A stretch of DNA of 64,000 bases, from NCBI GenBank assembly GCA_905221605.1, contig CAJNDS010000533.1, forward strand, positions 54,059-118,058. The letters run 5' to 3'. The notes beneath the pieces were generated by a model that did not search any database, was not told where the DNA came from, and saw nothing but the letters and a program-made list of their open reading frames with translations. Below are positions 10,600-23,299 of this stretch, piece after piece (within the stretch, counting starts at the first letter, position 1; every line of letters starts with the position of its first letter). The stretch is from Symbiodinium natans (taxonomy: Eukaryota > Sar > Dinophyceae > Suessiales > Symbiodiniaceae). Both the position numbers and the translations under genes were made by a program.

Positions 10600-11740
10600 A
10601 GTCCAAGAGTCTATCCGATCTATCCTTCACGATGTTTGGATCCGACCGCATGTACAAGAAGGGAGAGGATCTAGGAATGACGTACAAACGAGCTGGCTGG
10701 ACCTTCCACAAACGGGCAAGCACATCCTCGCTGATTCACACCAGAGGCAAATGGCATTCATATTTCGCACATTGAACTGCACACTGCTGCCAGCACGATA
10801 CCTGCATTTAGACAAGTTGCCAGTCTGCCACGCTCTCTCAGGAAGCCTGGCTACCAAGGCGGAAAAGGTTCTTCTGTACATAGTGCTCAACACCTTGCTT
10901 GTGATTGGTTAACTAAACTAACTCTGCCGAGCAGGTCGACGCAATGATGGGACAATCATGCGGTCGCCAGCCACCACGATGTGGGGCATCACCCGACCAG
11001 AGTGTCTGAAACTTGTTTCTGATTCGTTCATCGTTTATGGAAACTCGGCAAAACGGCATCTCAGAGCTGTGCAAACAAGTCTTCGTTGAAATCTATAACA
11101 GCAGCCCTCAAAACCTGCTAGTATCTCGGGCCCGGGGCTTGCAAAGTCATTTTGCCAATTTTTAATGGCTCTGAAAACTCATGTCATGTCAGTCCAGGGT
11201 GCTTGCAAGGCGTTTCAGCGCGGTTTAAACCATTTCCCTAACAATCCTTCAACATGCTCAAAGAGCCTGCAGGCGGTCTTTCAGGGCGTTGACCCACCCG
11301 CACACAACAATTGACCTGAACCGCGAAACTAAAACAATGGCGGGCCACCAGGGTATACGCAATGGTGCAACGGCGAACCCATTTCCGAACTATGAACTTC
11401 TTTCCTTGGGAATCTACCTTCAAAAAATGAGCCCCATCTTACTTCCCCACCAACAATTTTCAAGCCCGAAAATCAGAAGCCTGAAAGACCTTAAAAAGCC
11501 TAAGCAGACACTCAAGTCACAATGTCAAAAGCGAGTCTTGCATGGGACTCGAAAGAGGGGGGGAGTGTGGCGGGGGGGAGGGATGTATTCAATGAAACAC
11601 CAGGTATAACAGAAAGTGAAACTATGAGAACACCACAAGAAGCAGTTAAGGAACAGATGCAAGAAGAAGAAGCCCAAACAGCAGTACAAGAACAAGATAC
11701 GAAGAGAAAGAACTCAAAAGATGTCAACAATGCAAAGGGC
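10600..11740. other. No assignable gene
   Basis: Short frames occur on both strands (10550-10912 plus, 11289-11609 plus) with no recognisable motif. The stretch 11560-11740 is A-rich with a hydrophilic plus frame of Glu/Gln codons that may be chance. Confidence 0.4.
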
Positions 11741-11748
11741 TTGTGACG

Positions 11749-12640
11749 CTATACGTGCTGCAAACTTGAGGACGCCGACGCACTAACAGCAAAGGGCTGC
11801 ATCGTAGCACGCTCAAACCAAGCCACAACAGCCCTCCTGCCTTCACAATCCTCGACCTTGCATCTAACACCGCACTCCAAGACTTCGGTCAAGCGAACAT
11901 CGTCCTGTTCAGGATGGAAGGCTGCAAGCAGCATGGCAGGCCAGCTGACAGCTGTCCTCGTCCGTTTCCAGAAGCAACTTCAACAACCTCAGCGATTGCG
12001 ATTGTCCATGCGACGATGCATGGTCTTCGTGGATCTGGGGCAGGCGAGCTGCCCCATGCACTCAGGCTGAGGCAGCGTGTCCATCGCACGCAGCAATGAT
12101 GCAGGAGATGTGGCGCCCTGACTGTGAGAGCCGCTTACCGCGAACCCCTTAAAGCATCCTCGAAGTACACACGCGAAGCCACAGCGTAGCACCTGTGTTC
12201 TGTGCTCTTGCGGAAGACGTTCCTTCAATGATGATAGAGAAGCTACATGCCCAGGCGAACGGGAACTCCAAAACAGAGACCCTCATGAAAGCAACCTGCC
12301 TGTCCCAGAATAGCTTCCCGTTGTTTCAGCAAAAAGGACACAGCAGCCTCGGAGAAAACCGTCACACGCTGACTCAGGCTGTCCAGAATGCCGCAACAGC
12401 ACCTTGAACAATCGCTCTTGTTTTCAGTTCCTGCAACATGTTCGCGAATTGGTTGTTGGATGAGACGACCAGAAGTTGAGAGTGGTGCGACGGCGTGACG
12501 CGAGGCTTAACATGCTGATCCCAAGTTCTGTGTCACAGCACTCTTCCAGCTTATGCTGGAAGCAGGCGGTCTCCACAGAATCCCGTGGAAGCGACTCGCC
12601 TGCGAAGACACTGTAGATGAACAAGGCACACACCACTTCG
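11749..12640 (-). CDS. Unidentified multi-exon gene fragment
   Basis: Three minus-strand stretches have protein-like composition and are separated by intron-sized gaps. They include SLSQRVTVFSEAAVSFLLKQ (about 12290-12400, helical), YAVASRVYFEDALRG (about 12140-12190) and LTEVLECGVRCKVEDCEGRR (about 11760-11940, ending at a stop near 11749). An acceptor-like CAG precedes some of them. I do not recognise the family. The position, directly 3' of the kinase gene and in the same direction, fits the unidirectional array. It could be a separate gene or further 5' exons of the Vps39-like gene; I cannot decide which. Confidence 0.4.
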
Positions 12641-13308
12641 GGTGTGTGTCAAAGAGCTGACCATGATTTTGAAGTCCTGATCGGTAATGCCCACCAAAAT
12701 TAAAAGCGTTGTCTACTACATTTTCTTGTGCGGACTACAAGAACCATGGCAGAGCCGATGATGTCCTGAATATCAGGATGTGAGGGTCGCTTTATCGTTG
12801 GATATGCCAGGTGAGAGCGCCCCTGTCCAGACACATCGCTTATGTGCAAAGATCCGGGTGCCCCGGTGGATGGTGGATATGGCAGCTATGTGCAACTTTC
12901 CTTTCGACCAGAGGCAAGGTTCGGAGCTTTGATGAAAAGGGTTGTGGAGTGTTGCAGACTGATCACAAAGCCTCGAACCCTAATTAGTGTCGCTTCCTGT
13001 TCACCTAGTGCTGCTGAAGGGATTGAACACAACTGAACACCCCCCACTACCTAGCTATACACTTGGACTCATTTGCCACCCTAAACAAAACAGGACGCAA
13101 CAATATCTGAAGCCTCTTTAGTTGCGAGCGAAGGCGTGTGCAAGCAGGCTGAAAAGGCTGGATGGACAGTATGTGCCATGGCTGTAAATGTTATCACCGC
13201 TTGCACACGGCATCTATCTGGCTTCAATTGTGCCAGTTCTACTGCTGCCCTGTGATACAATGGACGAAAATTGCCGACCTTCGTCGATGACAATGATTCG
13301 ACAATGAT

Positions 13309-16300
13309 TCAACGCATTTTCAAAGCAGGAGATGAAGCACCGCCTCCTTGGACGGACACCCTTCTCACGGGCTTACTCCAGGTCCTGACAACATGCGTGA
13401 ACTGCACCGGCCACCTACCCGCAACGCTGCGCGCAGCTCCTCCTGAACCCTTCATCATGGCCATGAACTCCTCAAAGTCTATGATGCCATCGCCATTACC
13501 TTTGAGTGACATGGTAGTGAAGCTTTGCCATTTGCTGTTTGGCTGACTGCGTGAAATAATGGAACGTCGGAGTTTGGGCTTCCCCTTCACCAGCAGCACC
13601 AGCAATGCCGAGCAGCTATCGACCTCCATCATCAATTCAGCAATGGCTTTGGCGCCCAAAGCATCTTCCACTTCGCTGTTGCTAAGCACCTGCAGAAACA
13701 GCAGGTCTCAAGTCCCTCAAAGAAACGACTCGTGCCGTTTCTACAGAGTTGCGGACGTCGGAATGCGCCATGCCCGGCGAATAACCAGGCTCGATTTGCG
13801 AACAAATCAAACCCATTGTAGCCCGTTCCATCAAAACGACGTACTCTCAAGTTGGGAAGCAGTGCACAGATCCCTCGACAAGACAGAGCCGCACAGTGCA
13901 TCGGTGGATAGCAACGCCACAACGCATGACATAACTCAGAGGAGATTAGGCCGTGCCTGCTTAAGCTCGTCCTTGGAGATATGTCCATCTCCATTTCGGT
14001 CGAACACGCGGAAGGCTGCCCAGCACACATCCTCCTTCATATATTGTTGCCTGGCAACGAGTTCTGTAGAGCTAGAACAAAGCAGGATGTGGTGTGACCT
14101 TCACAGGCGTGCCTGTCGAGCGTTGCTGCTAGGAACTCAGTATAGTCAATGACTCCACTTCCATCAGCATCAACACCTTGGGCGAGCGAACTGAAAGGCA
14201 ATGGACAGGATAAGAGAAAGGACTGTAACTGCAAGAGATATTGCAGTTGAGCGACCATCCAGAATGGCTGCAAGGTCTGGAGGTATGTCTTTGAGGCCAG
14301 ATTTTCCCAGTCCATCCTTCAGCTCCGCATGCCTTGGCTCACACTGAGTTTTACGCTTTGCCAGGTCGCAAAGCAGCAACTCGCCAAGCCACGTCAGCAG
14401 GCCATCGCCGTTCTTGTCCAAGCTTGTGAAAACTTCTCGCAGGCTCTTGATCTGGTCCTGCCCACGCTTTGCTTGTCAACTGGCATCCTCGGGACACTTG
14501 CACGAGGCAGCCATAAGCAGCCCACCTCATTGAGCTGACCAGCGATGATGTGCAAAGCTGCCTGACAAGACTTGACAGCAAAACAGCGCCCGGCACAGAA
14601 TCAAGCCCACAGCCAGTGCCGCAACCACGGTGCCGAACACAAACAAGCCCAAACCAAACCAAATCACACCAACCACGACAATCGCACCCGCAAACCCCAA
14701 ACTGCCACCCGCAGCCACCACCTCTTTCAAAGCTTCATGAGAGGGTACTTGCCCAATAGGACACCCTGTGACCTTAAAAATAGAAGCATCTGGAAACATC
14801 GTGCACATGGCTGCACCTTCTTGAGCTTGTTCTGCGACTGGAACCCTCGCAAGTTGTCAACGAAGTTTGAACGCAGCGGCCTCCAGTTTGATCCGAATTG
14901 CTTGCCATCTTACAGTCTTAGTAATTATTGTGCCGAAGGGGGGGGAAAGAGGTTTATCATGCTCCGTGAAACCTCTGACTCTAACCTGTACACTGCACAG
15001 CAACGTATGTATCGGAATTGTCTTTACGTTGCGAAGATACAGATGCGCACAGGCCCGTGCGCCCATGCACCAGCTTGCAAAGGTGTGTTCAACGAAGTTC
15101 AATCATGTTCATGACCCAATCCGCTCAACCCAGCTTCGCGCACTGAGGCATGAGCACTGCTTGTGCTCGCGGCGCTTTGTTCTTGATCCACTCATGGTTC
15201 AGAGCTTGCCTTAGGTGGCATGGTCTTGGCACCATGAAAACTAAGTTGAAACCCCAGCAGCTCGCATGTCGCTCACGACTGAAGACCTCAAAACTTGCCT
15301 TGAAAGTACATGGCGCTCGTCAGAAGTTTTAAAAACTCAGAGCCGAATTACCTTCCGGTCTACCGTCCAGTCAGCCTTTCGCCACATGCATCGAAACACA
15401 CGTCAAAGGCTGGCTTTGGAAGAGAAAGCACGAAACGGCCGCATTTGCCGTGGGGTGTGCTAGACGAATTCTCTTCGGAGTGCTCCAGAAGTCGGCACTA
15501 GAAAACACGCGCTTTTGATCGACAAGGTGAAGGCTGGGCCCAGTGAAGCATGGTCCGCAAGCTGAACTCGCGCCCCCCCCCTCCCCCCCACCATGGTAGG
15601 AACACTGATTACTCAGGCACAAGGGCCCCCTCCCGCCCCTCCTGTGTGACTTTAAATCCCTGAGATGTCCGGCAAAAGGTTCCCAGTCGTTGTTGCTCCA
15701 AGACAAGGTTGTATACTAACACACCTGCGAGCTCCTAGGAGCTAGCTTCGTGACAATGTAACAGGAGCATGATTTCGACTACCCCGAGTTCCAAGCCCAA
15801 GACCTTCATGACCTTCCAAACACAGATGCGAAGAGTACAATGAAACGGAATGTAGGAATGCATGGCCAACTGTGCCGTGGAGCGATTGTGTTTTGGCACA
15901 TGCGACGCAACAATAGACACGGCACCACAGCCAGAGCCACGGAACCGGCCACGCGCACCACGTCGTCATGGTGCCAGCAAGCCTATACAAACCGCAAGCA
16001 CCATCATTCCCACGAGCCTCAAGATTCTGAAGTTTGCCGGTGTTTGCCCTAGTCCCACGGAAGCCGATACCCACCGCAGCCTAAGTCGTGAAGGGTCAAC
16101 TTGCAAGCCCTGAAGCCCTAAGCAGGCGTTGGGCACATCGAACGAAAGTTGAGGTCGGACCGACGGCAACGACATTTCTCGATTTGTTGCTTGCGGCTGT
16201 TCCCCTCACTGCTTTGAACACACGTTCCGGTAGTTTAAAGTACACGCGCACAAACAGCCATGAACTTGAACCATACGAGATCATGCAACCTTTGATGAGT

Positions 16301-18418
16301 ATTGATGGGAACTGCCTGGAACACGAACTAGGTATCGACATGAGGCATGATGCCAGGCCTTTTGGGAAGGCTGCCAAGTTGCTCAGCTGTATATCGGTCA
16401 CGAGGATTCATCTTTAGCATCCACCGGATCAGGTTTTTCGCATCATCAGACCTTGGTGGTGTGAAACCTTCAGGCCTCCAAGACATCCGCTGCTCACGGA
16501 TATCTCACAGGTTCTGAGACTCTAGCACGTTTTTCCAGTCTGCTGGGTTGAAGTTGAAGTTGCCAAGTCGCACCTACACATGTGCTGCATCTGTGTACAG
16601 TACTTCACATCGGATGCATTGACCGGGAGCCTTCGCCAGTACGTCTGCGTCTGTGTCTCCGAAGAACGGAGGATATCCACAGAGCAGCACCTCTGCTTCA
16701 GATGCAGCACTACCGGGATGCCGAGGGCAATCAGCAATCGCACGCCACAGGCACATACATGATCACACCGCAGCTCCAAATGTCGCACTGCTGATCGTAC
16801 TTGCCAGCTAAGACCTCGCCGGTTGCAAGAAACAACATCCAACAGAATCCAGCAAAATCATTTGCAGCAATGTCGACCTGCGGCGCCACATAGTACGGTG
16901 TCCCAGCTTTGGTGTTTAGAGCCTCGCCATTCAGACTTGAAGCACAGTTTACATGGAACACAGCTTCTTTGATCCAGACAGAGCTTGAAGTTTTTCGCAC
17001 TTTCGCAAGTATTGCCGATGGCACCTGCTCTGGGCTGAACTTGCAGGAGAGTCCAAAGTCGATGATCTTGAGAAAGTTTTTCTCAATGGGATCCTGAACA
17101 AGTGCCACTCGTGCATGGAAGCATTGCGGTAGCACATCGGGTAGCAAGCATTCCTTGGTCATGAAAAGAAAGTTCTCTGGCTTGAGATCACGGTGGCAAA
17201 TGTGGTTCTCGTGCATGTAGTAGATCGCACCTACCAAGGTCACCATGTAGCAACACTGAAATTGTCACCAAAGCTACGGAGTAGTAGCGCTCAGGGCGTT
17301 TGTGCAAGTGTACTGCCAGGAAGTCGGATCTGCGATCAGTCAAACTCAGTCCGTGGCGGATGATCTGCTGCATTAGTATGGCCGCTTGGACCTGGCTTGG
17401 CTCGCTTCACGTGCAAAGTGCAATGCAATGCAGTTCAGTTGCAGTGCAGCACTTCTTGTGGCCTCGGAGAAATGGCCAGATTCAATGATGCGATCAAAGA
17501 GCTCGCCCCCGGCACAGAGTTCCATGACGAGGTAGATGTTCCTGTCGGGCTCTCGCGTCTTCTTCTCTCTGTTTCTTGTCTGTCTCTTTCTCTTGATCGT
17601 TCTCCGTGTTTCTTAGGTTTAAAAATTCGCAGCCACACCACGCCAGGGACACGCGAAGCTTTTGTGTTGCAATGTCGAAGATTGTCGAAGTCAAGTCCCT
17701 CTCTTGTTTATTGATGCAATGTCTAAAACTCGTACCCTAAAACTCCAGACACGTGTAGCGACGGCCTAATATCCTCGAAGGACTCGTAGAGCTTGATGAT
17801 GTTGGGATGGTCCATCATCTTCATGATGGCAATTTCCTGGCATTACTCGACTTCTTCGTCATCCATGCGCTCCTGTTGCCACATGGTCACACGATCGCAG
17901 TGCCTGCTTGAAGCGCTCAATGTTCTTCATTTGGGTCTTGGAAATCGTCTTGACCGCTCGGATTGCCTGACGGGTTTATCTCCGCATTACCTTTGCCGAG
18001 GGTTGTCGGGGATCCCACCTTGGTGGAGATGTTGGTAGCCTTTGTGACTGAGCCATAGGAACCCTCTCCTAGCTTCTTCTTGTCCTTTCAGGCAGGGCGC
18101 ATCTCAAGAGATGGTATACGCGACAGAAACAACAGCTACCGGACCATCTGATAATGCTCTGTGATCTTGCCCGTGTTCTCGATGATGAACTGCGCGTAAC
18201 CGATGCCGCCATCCTGTTTTACTACTGGTATCTACAATGTAAGTGGCATCAAGGCACCAGATAAGCAGTGGGCACTGAAAACAACAGCCTGCTTCAAACA
18301 CATGCACACACACACACACCGCTTCCTTAACTTCCTTCTTGATGGCGCTGGAGTCTCTACTTTTCTTTGACGGCGGGTTTTGTTCGGCAGCTTGTGCTTT
18401 CCCTGCAGCCAGGGGCAT
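13309..18418 (-). CDS. Calcium-dependent protein kinase (CDPK), about 20 exons
   Basis: This is a Ser/Thr kinase switched on by Ca2+ through its own calmodulin-like tail. Reading the minus strand: possible N-terminus at 18418 ([13 protein letters not shown]); [14 protein letters not shown] (18150-18205); Gly-rich loop [17 protein letters not shown] (18025-18085); catalytic Lys in [15 protein letters not shown] (17910-17970); [18 protein letters not shown] (17775-17838); [20 protein letters not shown] (17470-17541); [11 protein letters not shown] (17139-17231); [11 protein letters not shown] (17030-17095); [11 protein letters not shown] (16870-16925); [15 protein letters not shown] (16755-16815); [13 protein letters not shown] (16631-16690); [11 protein letters not shown] (16525-16575); [20 protein letters not shown] (16377-16450); [13 protein letters not shown] (15145-15213); junction [16 protein letters not shown] (14818-14880) and [12 protein letters not shown] (14525-14562). 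Four EF-hands follow: [11 protein letters not shown] (14385-14450), [14 protein letters not shown] (14105-14180), [14 protein letters not shown] (13950-14035) and, spliced, [14 protein letters not shown] (13640-13470). All catalytic and Ca2+-ligand residues look intact. The exact N-terminus and the tail after EF4 are uncertain; the EF4 frame ends at 13309. Confidence 0.92.
14563..14817 (-). other. CDPK intron containing a hydrophobic open frame
   Basis: The junction-domain exon ends NKLKK and the next begins [12 protein letters not shown], so 14563-14817 is an intron. A minus frame across it (14527-14808) would encode a very hydrophobic Gly/Ala/Val segment that looks like two membrane helices. 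Because both flanking exons match CDPK without it, I treat this frame as chance. Confidence 0.7.
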
Positions 18419-18559
18419 TTGAGCTGTAGCAAGGAGTTAGTCACAAAAAAGACAGGATTCGCAAGGCTGTCACTGATTCCATGTCTGTGACTCTCAACAA
18501 CACTGCTGACAAGAGTGTGCCTCCGCAAAGACCCATGCTTGCCACCTAATCCCAACTAG

Positions 18560-20270
18560 TCCACCCCGCGGTTCTTGGCGAGATGGCTGCGGAAACTGGG
18601 GCATTGCCATAACATTAACACAAGATCAATCAGTACTACCAAATCATCTCTCGCGCTTGGTGAATTTGGAAAGCCTCTCGGAGCGCTACAGCCACAGATT
18701 GGTCACTTCCCTTCCGCTCGAGACCCTGGCCGCGTTTGCCAAACCAACGTTGGCAGACACTGCGGACTCACCGACCTACCAGGACTTCAGCAAAGGTTGA
18801 AAGTTAAAGCAGCACTTCTTTGCCTACGATGCCTGCAGTGGCCTGTGGCCTAATGTGGAGCCATGTGGGGCCCTGTTTGGCCATGTGTGGCCTCCGGCGG
18901 CTGTCGCTCTCCAAGTCTGCTGCGGACAAAGTCCATGATGTCGACGGGCCTTGCTGTGTGCGCTTGCATTCGCTCGCTATCTTCAGGCCATGCATCTGAG
19001 GGCACAAACTCCGGAGAGCCATCATCGTCGTGTCTGGCAGAAAATAAGAATGCCAAACTAGACAAACAAGAATCGTTTTGCCAAGCGCGATCATGCGAGT
19101 TCATAGGAATATCCACCGGCATTGCACCAGCTTTCAGTACAGTACAGCCACCCTTCAGTCGACAAGATGCACCAATGTTCCCACACCAAGCTTTTGAGTC
19201 TTTTGAAGCCCTTCTGAAAACTGCAGTCTGACTTGGCTTCAGACGGCGCTCGCATGTGAAAGTTTCATCTTTCCACGACGACACACATGCCAGAGGTGAG
19301 TCTAGGAATATGGAGTCGCCCCCCGGTATGTCATGCTTATTTCTGTTTAACGTCCGTGCAGCTTAGCTGCAGCACAGCAAAACTGTTTTGCCTGGGCCGG
19401 GGGACGCTGTGTGAGTCGCAAGCTAAGGTCGCTGTTCCAATTTGCAGGGCACTATAGGGGCTGGGTTGAAGGATTTCGGCTACACAACACAAGCAGGTTT
19501 TGAGGAGCGGTACATGAGATGGCATCAGAAACTCAACTGTGGTATGAGTATGGCATGATGTGATTCGTATAATCCGTCATGGCAGATAGCATTCCATGGC
19601 CACTATGGCCTTGAAGGAGCCTCCCATCCTTTTGGCAGGTGGCGGCCTTAAGTGGCATGCACTTGCAGAACCGACTTGCGGACCAGCTTTCGGTCTCGGT
19701 TGAGAGCCCCAAAACATCAACACCTGGTCGACCCGGAAGTCCACACAGTACCTCGTGTTGGGGGATCTTGAAGTCCACATCTCACGCTGAAACTGAAGTG
19801 ATGTGGGCACATGAAGTGCTCGAACGCCTGCAGGAACTGAAGATCCCTGAACAGCGCCTCGGCAAAAGTTACGGCGCTGGAAAATGTGTTGGAGGAGCAT
19901 GCTGGCGGCATGCTGAGGCGAGCACCCAACCTGCCAGTGATTGAAAGCGCCGCAGCTGCAGTTGTCTCTCTGGATCCTCCGGACCTTCACTGCTGGGGTT
20001 CGGGTCTTGCAACCTACTTTAGGGGTGCAGCTGCTTGCCACAAGCTGTCACAAGCAGTGCTCTGTGGCAATTGGTGCGGCACCAAATGTCGCGGTGATGA
20101 GATCCCTCGCATCATTGATGCGGACCTCAGGATCACGAGCCACTCCTGGACAGCATGGCAATGGAAAGCTGCGGCGAAGTCCTGTCATGAAAGAGCTGGG
20201 AACTTGGCTTGCAAGAGGAGCTTCTTGACCTGTCGATAAAGTTCTACCATCTGCATTTAGACAGAGAAGG
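18560..20270. other. Unresolved region with coding-like pieces on both strands
   Basis: Minus 18880-19030 reads PEFVPSDAWPEDSERMQAHT and VDIMDFVRSRLGERQ, which looks like an exon upstream of the kinase. Plus 19800-19975 reads VMWAHEVLERLQELKIPEQR and TALENVLEEHAGGMLRRAPN, while the opposite strand of the same place is also open (AEALFRDLQFLQAFEHFM). I cannot decide the strand and recognise no family. Confidence 0.35.
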
Positions 20271-20279
20271 AGGCAAACA

Positions 20280-20287
20280 AAGAGAGA

Positions 20288-20318
<31 letters not shown>

Positions 20319-20320
20319 CG
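20280..20320. repeat. (GA)n microsatellite
   Basis: Perfect and near-perfect GA dinucleotides run for about 40 bp. The minus frame through it reads poly-Ser/Leu and is not a gene. Confidence 0.9.
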
Positions 20321-20499
20321 GCAAGCTTTGGGGACTTGGAGATGTTCTGCCCGCCGCCACGCCTGCTTTTCAAACGGAATGGGGGTCAAACAGGTCACTG
20401 ATGTCTCAGCGGCGATCAAGGCCCTCCCTTCACCTCAGCTGCACTGAAATTCCCTTCTGCTCAGCTCACAACCTGGTACAATCTCGCACACTACTGTAG

Positions 20500-22700
20500 A
20501 CTCCGAGCTGCGCACACGCTTGACAAACGGACACCGTCACGCCCTTGGAAACGCAAAAAATCGTGCGAGCCGTCACAAGCATCCTCTCATGTGAAGTGCC
20601 TACCGGATTCACTCCCACGATCATGTTGTTGAACTTGTGGGGGCCGGACTGGGATCGAAAGCTAGTGCAGTGTGCCGGTTTATGCCGGTTCAGAGGCTTC
20701 AGGAGAACGGGGTGAGAAGACAACCCCGCAAGTGAACTTTTTCGCGAGGCGCGGCCGTGCTCCGAGCTAGGCGCAAGGAAACATGGACATGCAGGCATAA
20801 AGAGGGAATCATCAACCCGGGAGCCCACAGAGATGCATCAGAAGCATGGTTTGGCACAGCCCTTGGAGATGCATCAGATGTCAGAGCCTTATCCCACCCA
20901 CGAATTGCTTGAGTGCAGCCCTTCGAGATGTATTGCTCACCCGTGCATGGTTTGGATGCTGCTTTTGTTATCTTTTTGTTGATGCTGAGCCTTCGGGGCG
21001 CTTAGCCTGAGCGCCCCGAGAGCCCATGCGGACAATGCACCTTGGAGACCTCTAAAATCTCTAAACACCTGGCTTCGACACCGAAACCAGCTAAGGGACG
21101 GCCCGAATTTGCAGCACCCTGAGCTGGATCCCCCACACCCCTGTTGTTCAACCTTACGGTTGAAGGGTTAGCTTTCGTGATCTGCAAACGGGCATGTGTG
21201 CCAGTCGGTTCAGTGGTTTTGAGACAGGGGTTGTGCCGATGGTTGGTTGGTTCTGTGAAGGCGAATGGATGTGAACGGCTCGAGTTGTTTCCTTGTGCAC
21301 CTTGTTCCCTGGAGTCTTCATCGAGCAACACTAGAAGGCGGGAACCAACCACACTGAATGTCACCAGAGAAGGCCGATGATATGAGATGATATGAGTCTG
21401 CATCTTTCTGAGTCGAGAGCATCCAATGTCAGAGTCTGACCTAGGGCGACGCGGCGACACAAGCCCTGCTCAACACCAGCAGCCCAGCAATGCAGTGGCA
21501 TCTTGAACCGCACAGAACTAAAAACACTACTGGGTGCACGCCCTAAGGCGACCCACGCGGGCAAAAGGCGACTCACCCCAAGTAGACGCCCCTGAATGCA
21601 AAAGGCAACCCATGCGTGCAAAAGGCGACCCACAGAAAGCTAATCCCCAGGGAGACGCCCTTGCCAGGCTACTTTTTGCAACATAGCAACAAACAAGCAA
21701 AATGCACGCGAGACCGAGCGCAGAGTACCGATTCCAAAGGATTTCGGACGACGATGCACCCTGAAACCCCAATGTGACGCCTTACCACACTACTTGCGCA
21801 ACATAGCGAAACACAAAGGGATGAGTGTGTCCGTTCCCGACCAAACAGTACGACGCAAACGGTTTATGATATTAAAAGTCCATTGAACCGGAACCCCGCA
21901 AACCTTGCGCGAATTTAAAGGGTGTGGGGATCAGTGTCAGAACTATAGACTTTCATGCGGTAGATTGAGCACTGGGCCTATGGTAGGTTACGGAGTTCGG
22001 CTTCCGGGTTTTGCAGCTACCGTGAGACATCCGCCACACATGCTGGACAACTGCCTTGTGACACCTACGCGACCCCAAAAGATAACTAGATTAAGGAATG
22101 TGCCGGAACAGAAAACTGCAAGAGGACGCCCTGGCGAGACGCCCACGTGTCATGAAGACAACTGCGCCATACTAGAAAACTGCAGTGTGACGCCCTGATG
22201 AGACGCCTTTTGCCTGCGCGAGACGCCTTAGGTCAACCACCCAGTAAAAACTGACCCATCGCTTGTGAACGAGATGCAATTCTTTTGATCTTGGATGCCG
22301 TAAATGTCCAGTTGGCCCAGGCCAGAGCTGCCAAACACCTCGTGCAAATGTGCGATTCTTGGGGCATGTCCTCTGGAAGCTGGGGATGCTGCTTACATCG
22401 AGCGTATCATTGACAAGAGCGTGCTTCTTCGTGCTTCTTCGGCAGGGCTGATTTTTTGCAATAACAGTGAATGAGGGCTCAGATAGGAGTCGCTTGTATT
22501 CATGCCGGGGACCGTAGCTTCGCCACCGCCCCCAACACGAAGAAAGGCAGATGGTTCCTAGATGATGTTAGAATGTTAGATGAATTGACCGCTGTGGGCG
22601 CCAAGGCCCGAGGCGATCTGGATCGCTCTGGACCGCGATGTCTTTGCATCCCTGTGCGTCAGCAGACATCAGCTTCCTGCTGAGGCGAGTGCACTTCATC
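20500..22700. repeat. Gene-poor segment with degenerate GACGCC/AAAAGGCGAC motifs
   Basis: No exon chain is evident. Diverged copies of AAAAGGCGACCCAC and GAGACGCC occur at 21540-21670, 21775-21785 and 22120-22230, and GAGATGCATCAGA recurs near 20830-20880. The pattern looks like decayed tandem or dispersed repeats. Frames such as 21002-21460 minus show no known motif. Confidence 0.4.
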
Positions 22701-22705
22701 TCATA

Positions 22706-23104
22706 TCATCTCAAGATTGAACCGAAGATAATCTCAAACAGAAGAAACATACCACAAAGGGTGGCATCTGGCTCTGTGTGCTTCATCTTACAGCTCAGCT
22801 GAGGCTGCGGTGAGACCACCAGCCACGGAGTGCGTACCCTGTGTCTGGAAGATCTGGCCATCACTAGGGCCCAGCATCCCAAGGGGAAGCCTGGCGACTT
22901 GCTCGGCCCTCCCAAAAAATCCTCAAAAGGGACGGTCTGCGCCTCACGCCCTCGCCGTGACGGGAAACTCTGGCCTCCCGCCGTGCTTGAAGCAAGGTTG
23001 TGGATGTGCATTTTGACTAAACATTGGTACCGCAAACTCTCGAAGTCATCAACCCCACCCGCCCTAGACAGCATAAAGGTGCACAGCAAGATCGGGAGGG
23101 TCAA
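22706..23104 (-). CDS. Possible unidentified exon(s)
   Basis: The minus frame contains GVDDFESLRYQCLVKMHIHN and a hydrophilic stretch with EAQTVPFEDFLGGPSKSPG, a composition unlike the chance frames around it. I recognise no family and see no certain splice partners. It ends near a (CA)n tract. It may be one or two exons of a larger minus-strand gene. Confidence 0.3.
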   Translation of the reverse strand: MTLPILLCTFMLSRAGGVDDFESLRYQCLVKMHIHNLASSTAGGQSFPSRRGREAQTVPFEDFLGGPSKSPGFPLGCWALVMARSSRHRVRTPWLVVSPQPQLSCKMKHTEPDATLCGMFLLFEIIFGSILR

Positions 23105-23227
23105 GTCTCATCTCGCTTTCTCTGGTCCAAGTTGCAGTGCCCACGTTTGGCGCAAGCGTGCCAATGCTTTCTCTGCAGGCTCCTGGCCCATATCCGCATA
23201 TGGATGCATATGGGGCAACTACTGTAC

Positions 23228-23238
23228 ACACACACAAA

Positions 23239-23296
<58 letters not shown>
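23228..23296. repeat. (CA)n microsatellite
   Basis: The run CACACACAAACAAACA is followed by about 50 bp of pure CA dinucleotide. His-Thr or Cys-Val frames across it are artefacts of the repeat. Confidence 0.95.
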
Positions 23297-23298
<2 letters not shown>

Positions 23299-23299
23299 T

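Noticed and set aside
14527-14808. Minus frame with two apparent membrane helices inside the kinase locus
   Set aside because: The flanking exons NKLKK and [12 protein letters not shown] join perfectly as a CDPK junction domain, so the frame lies in an intron.
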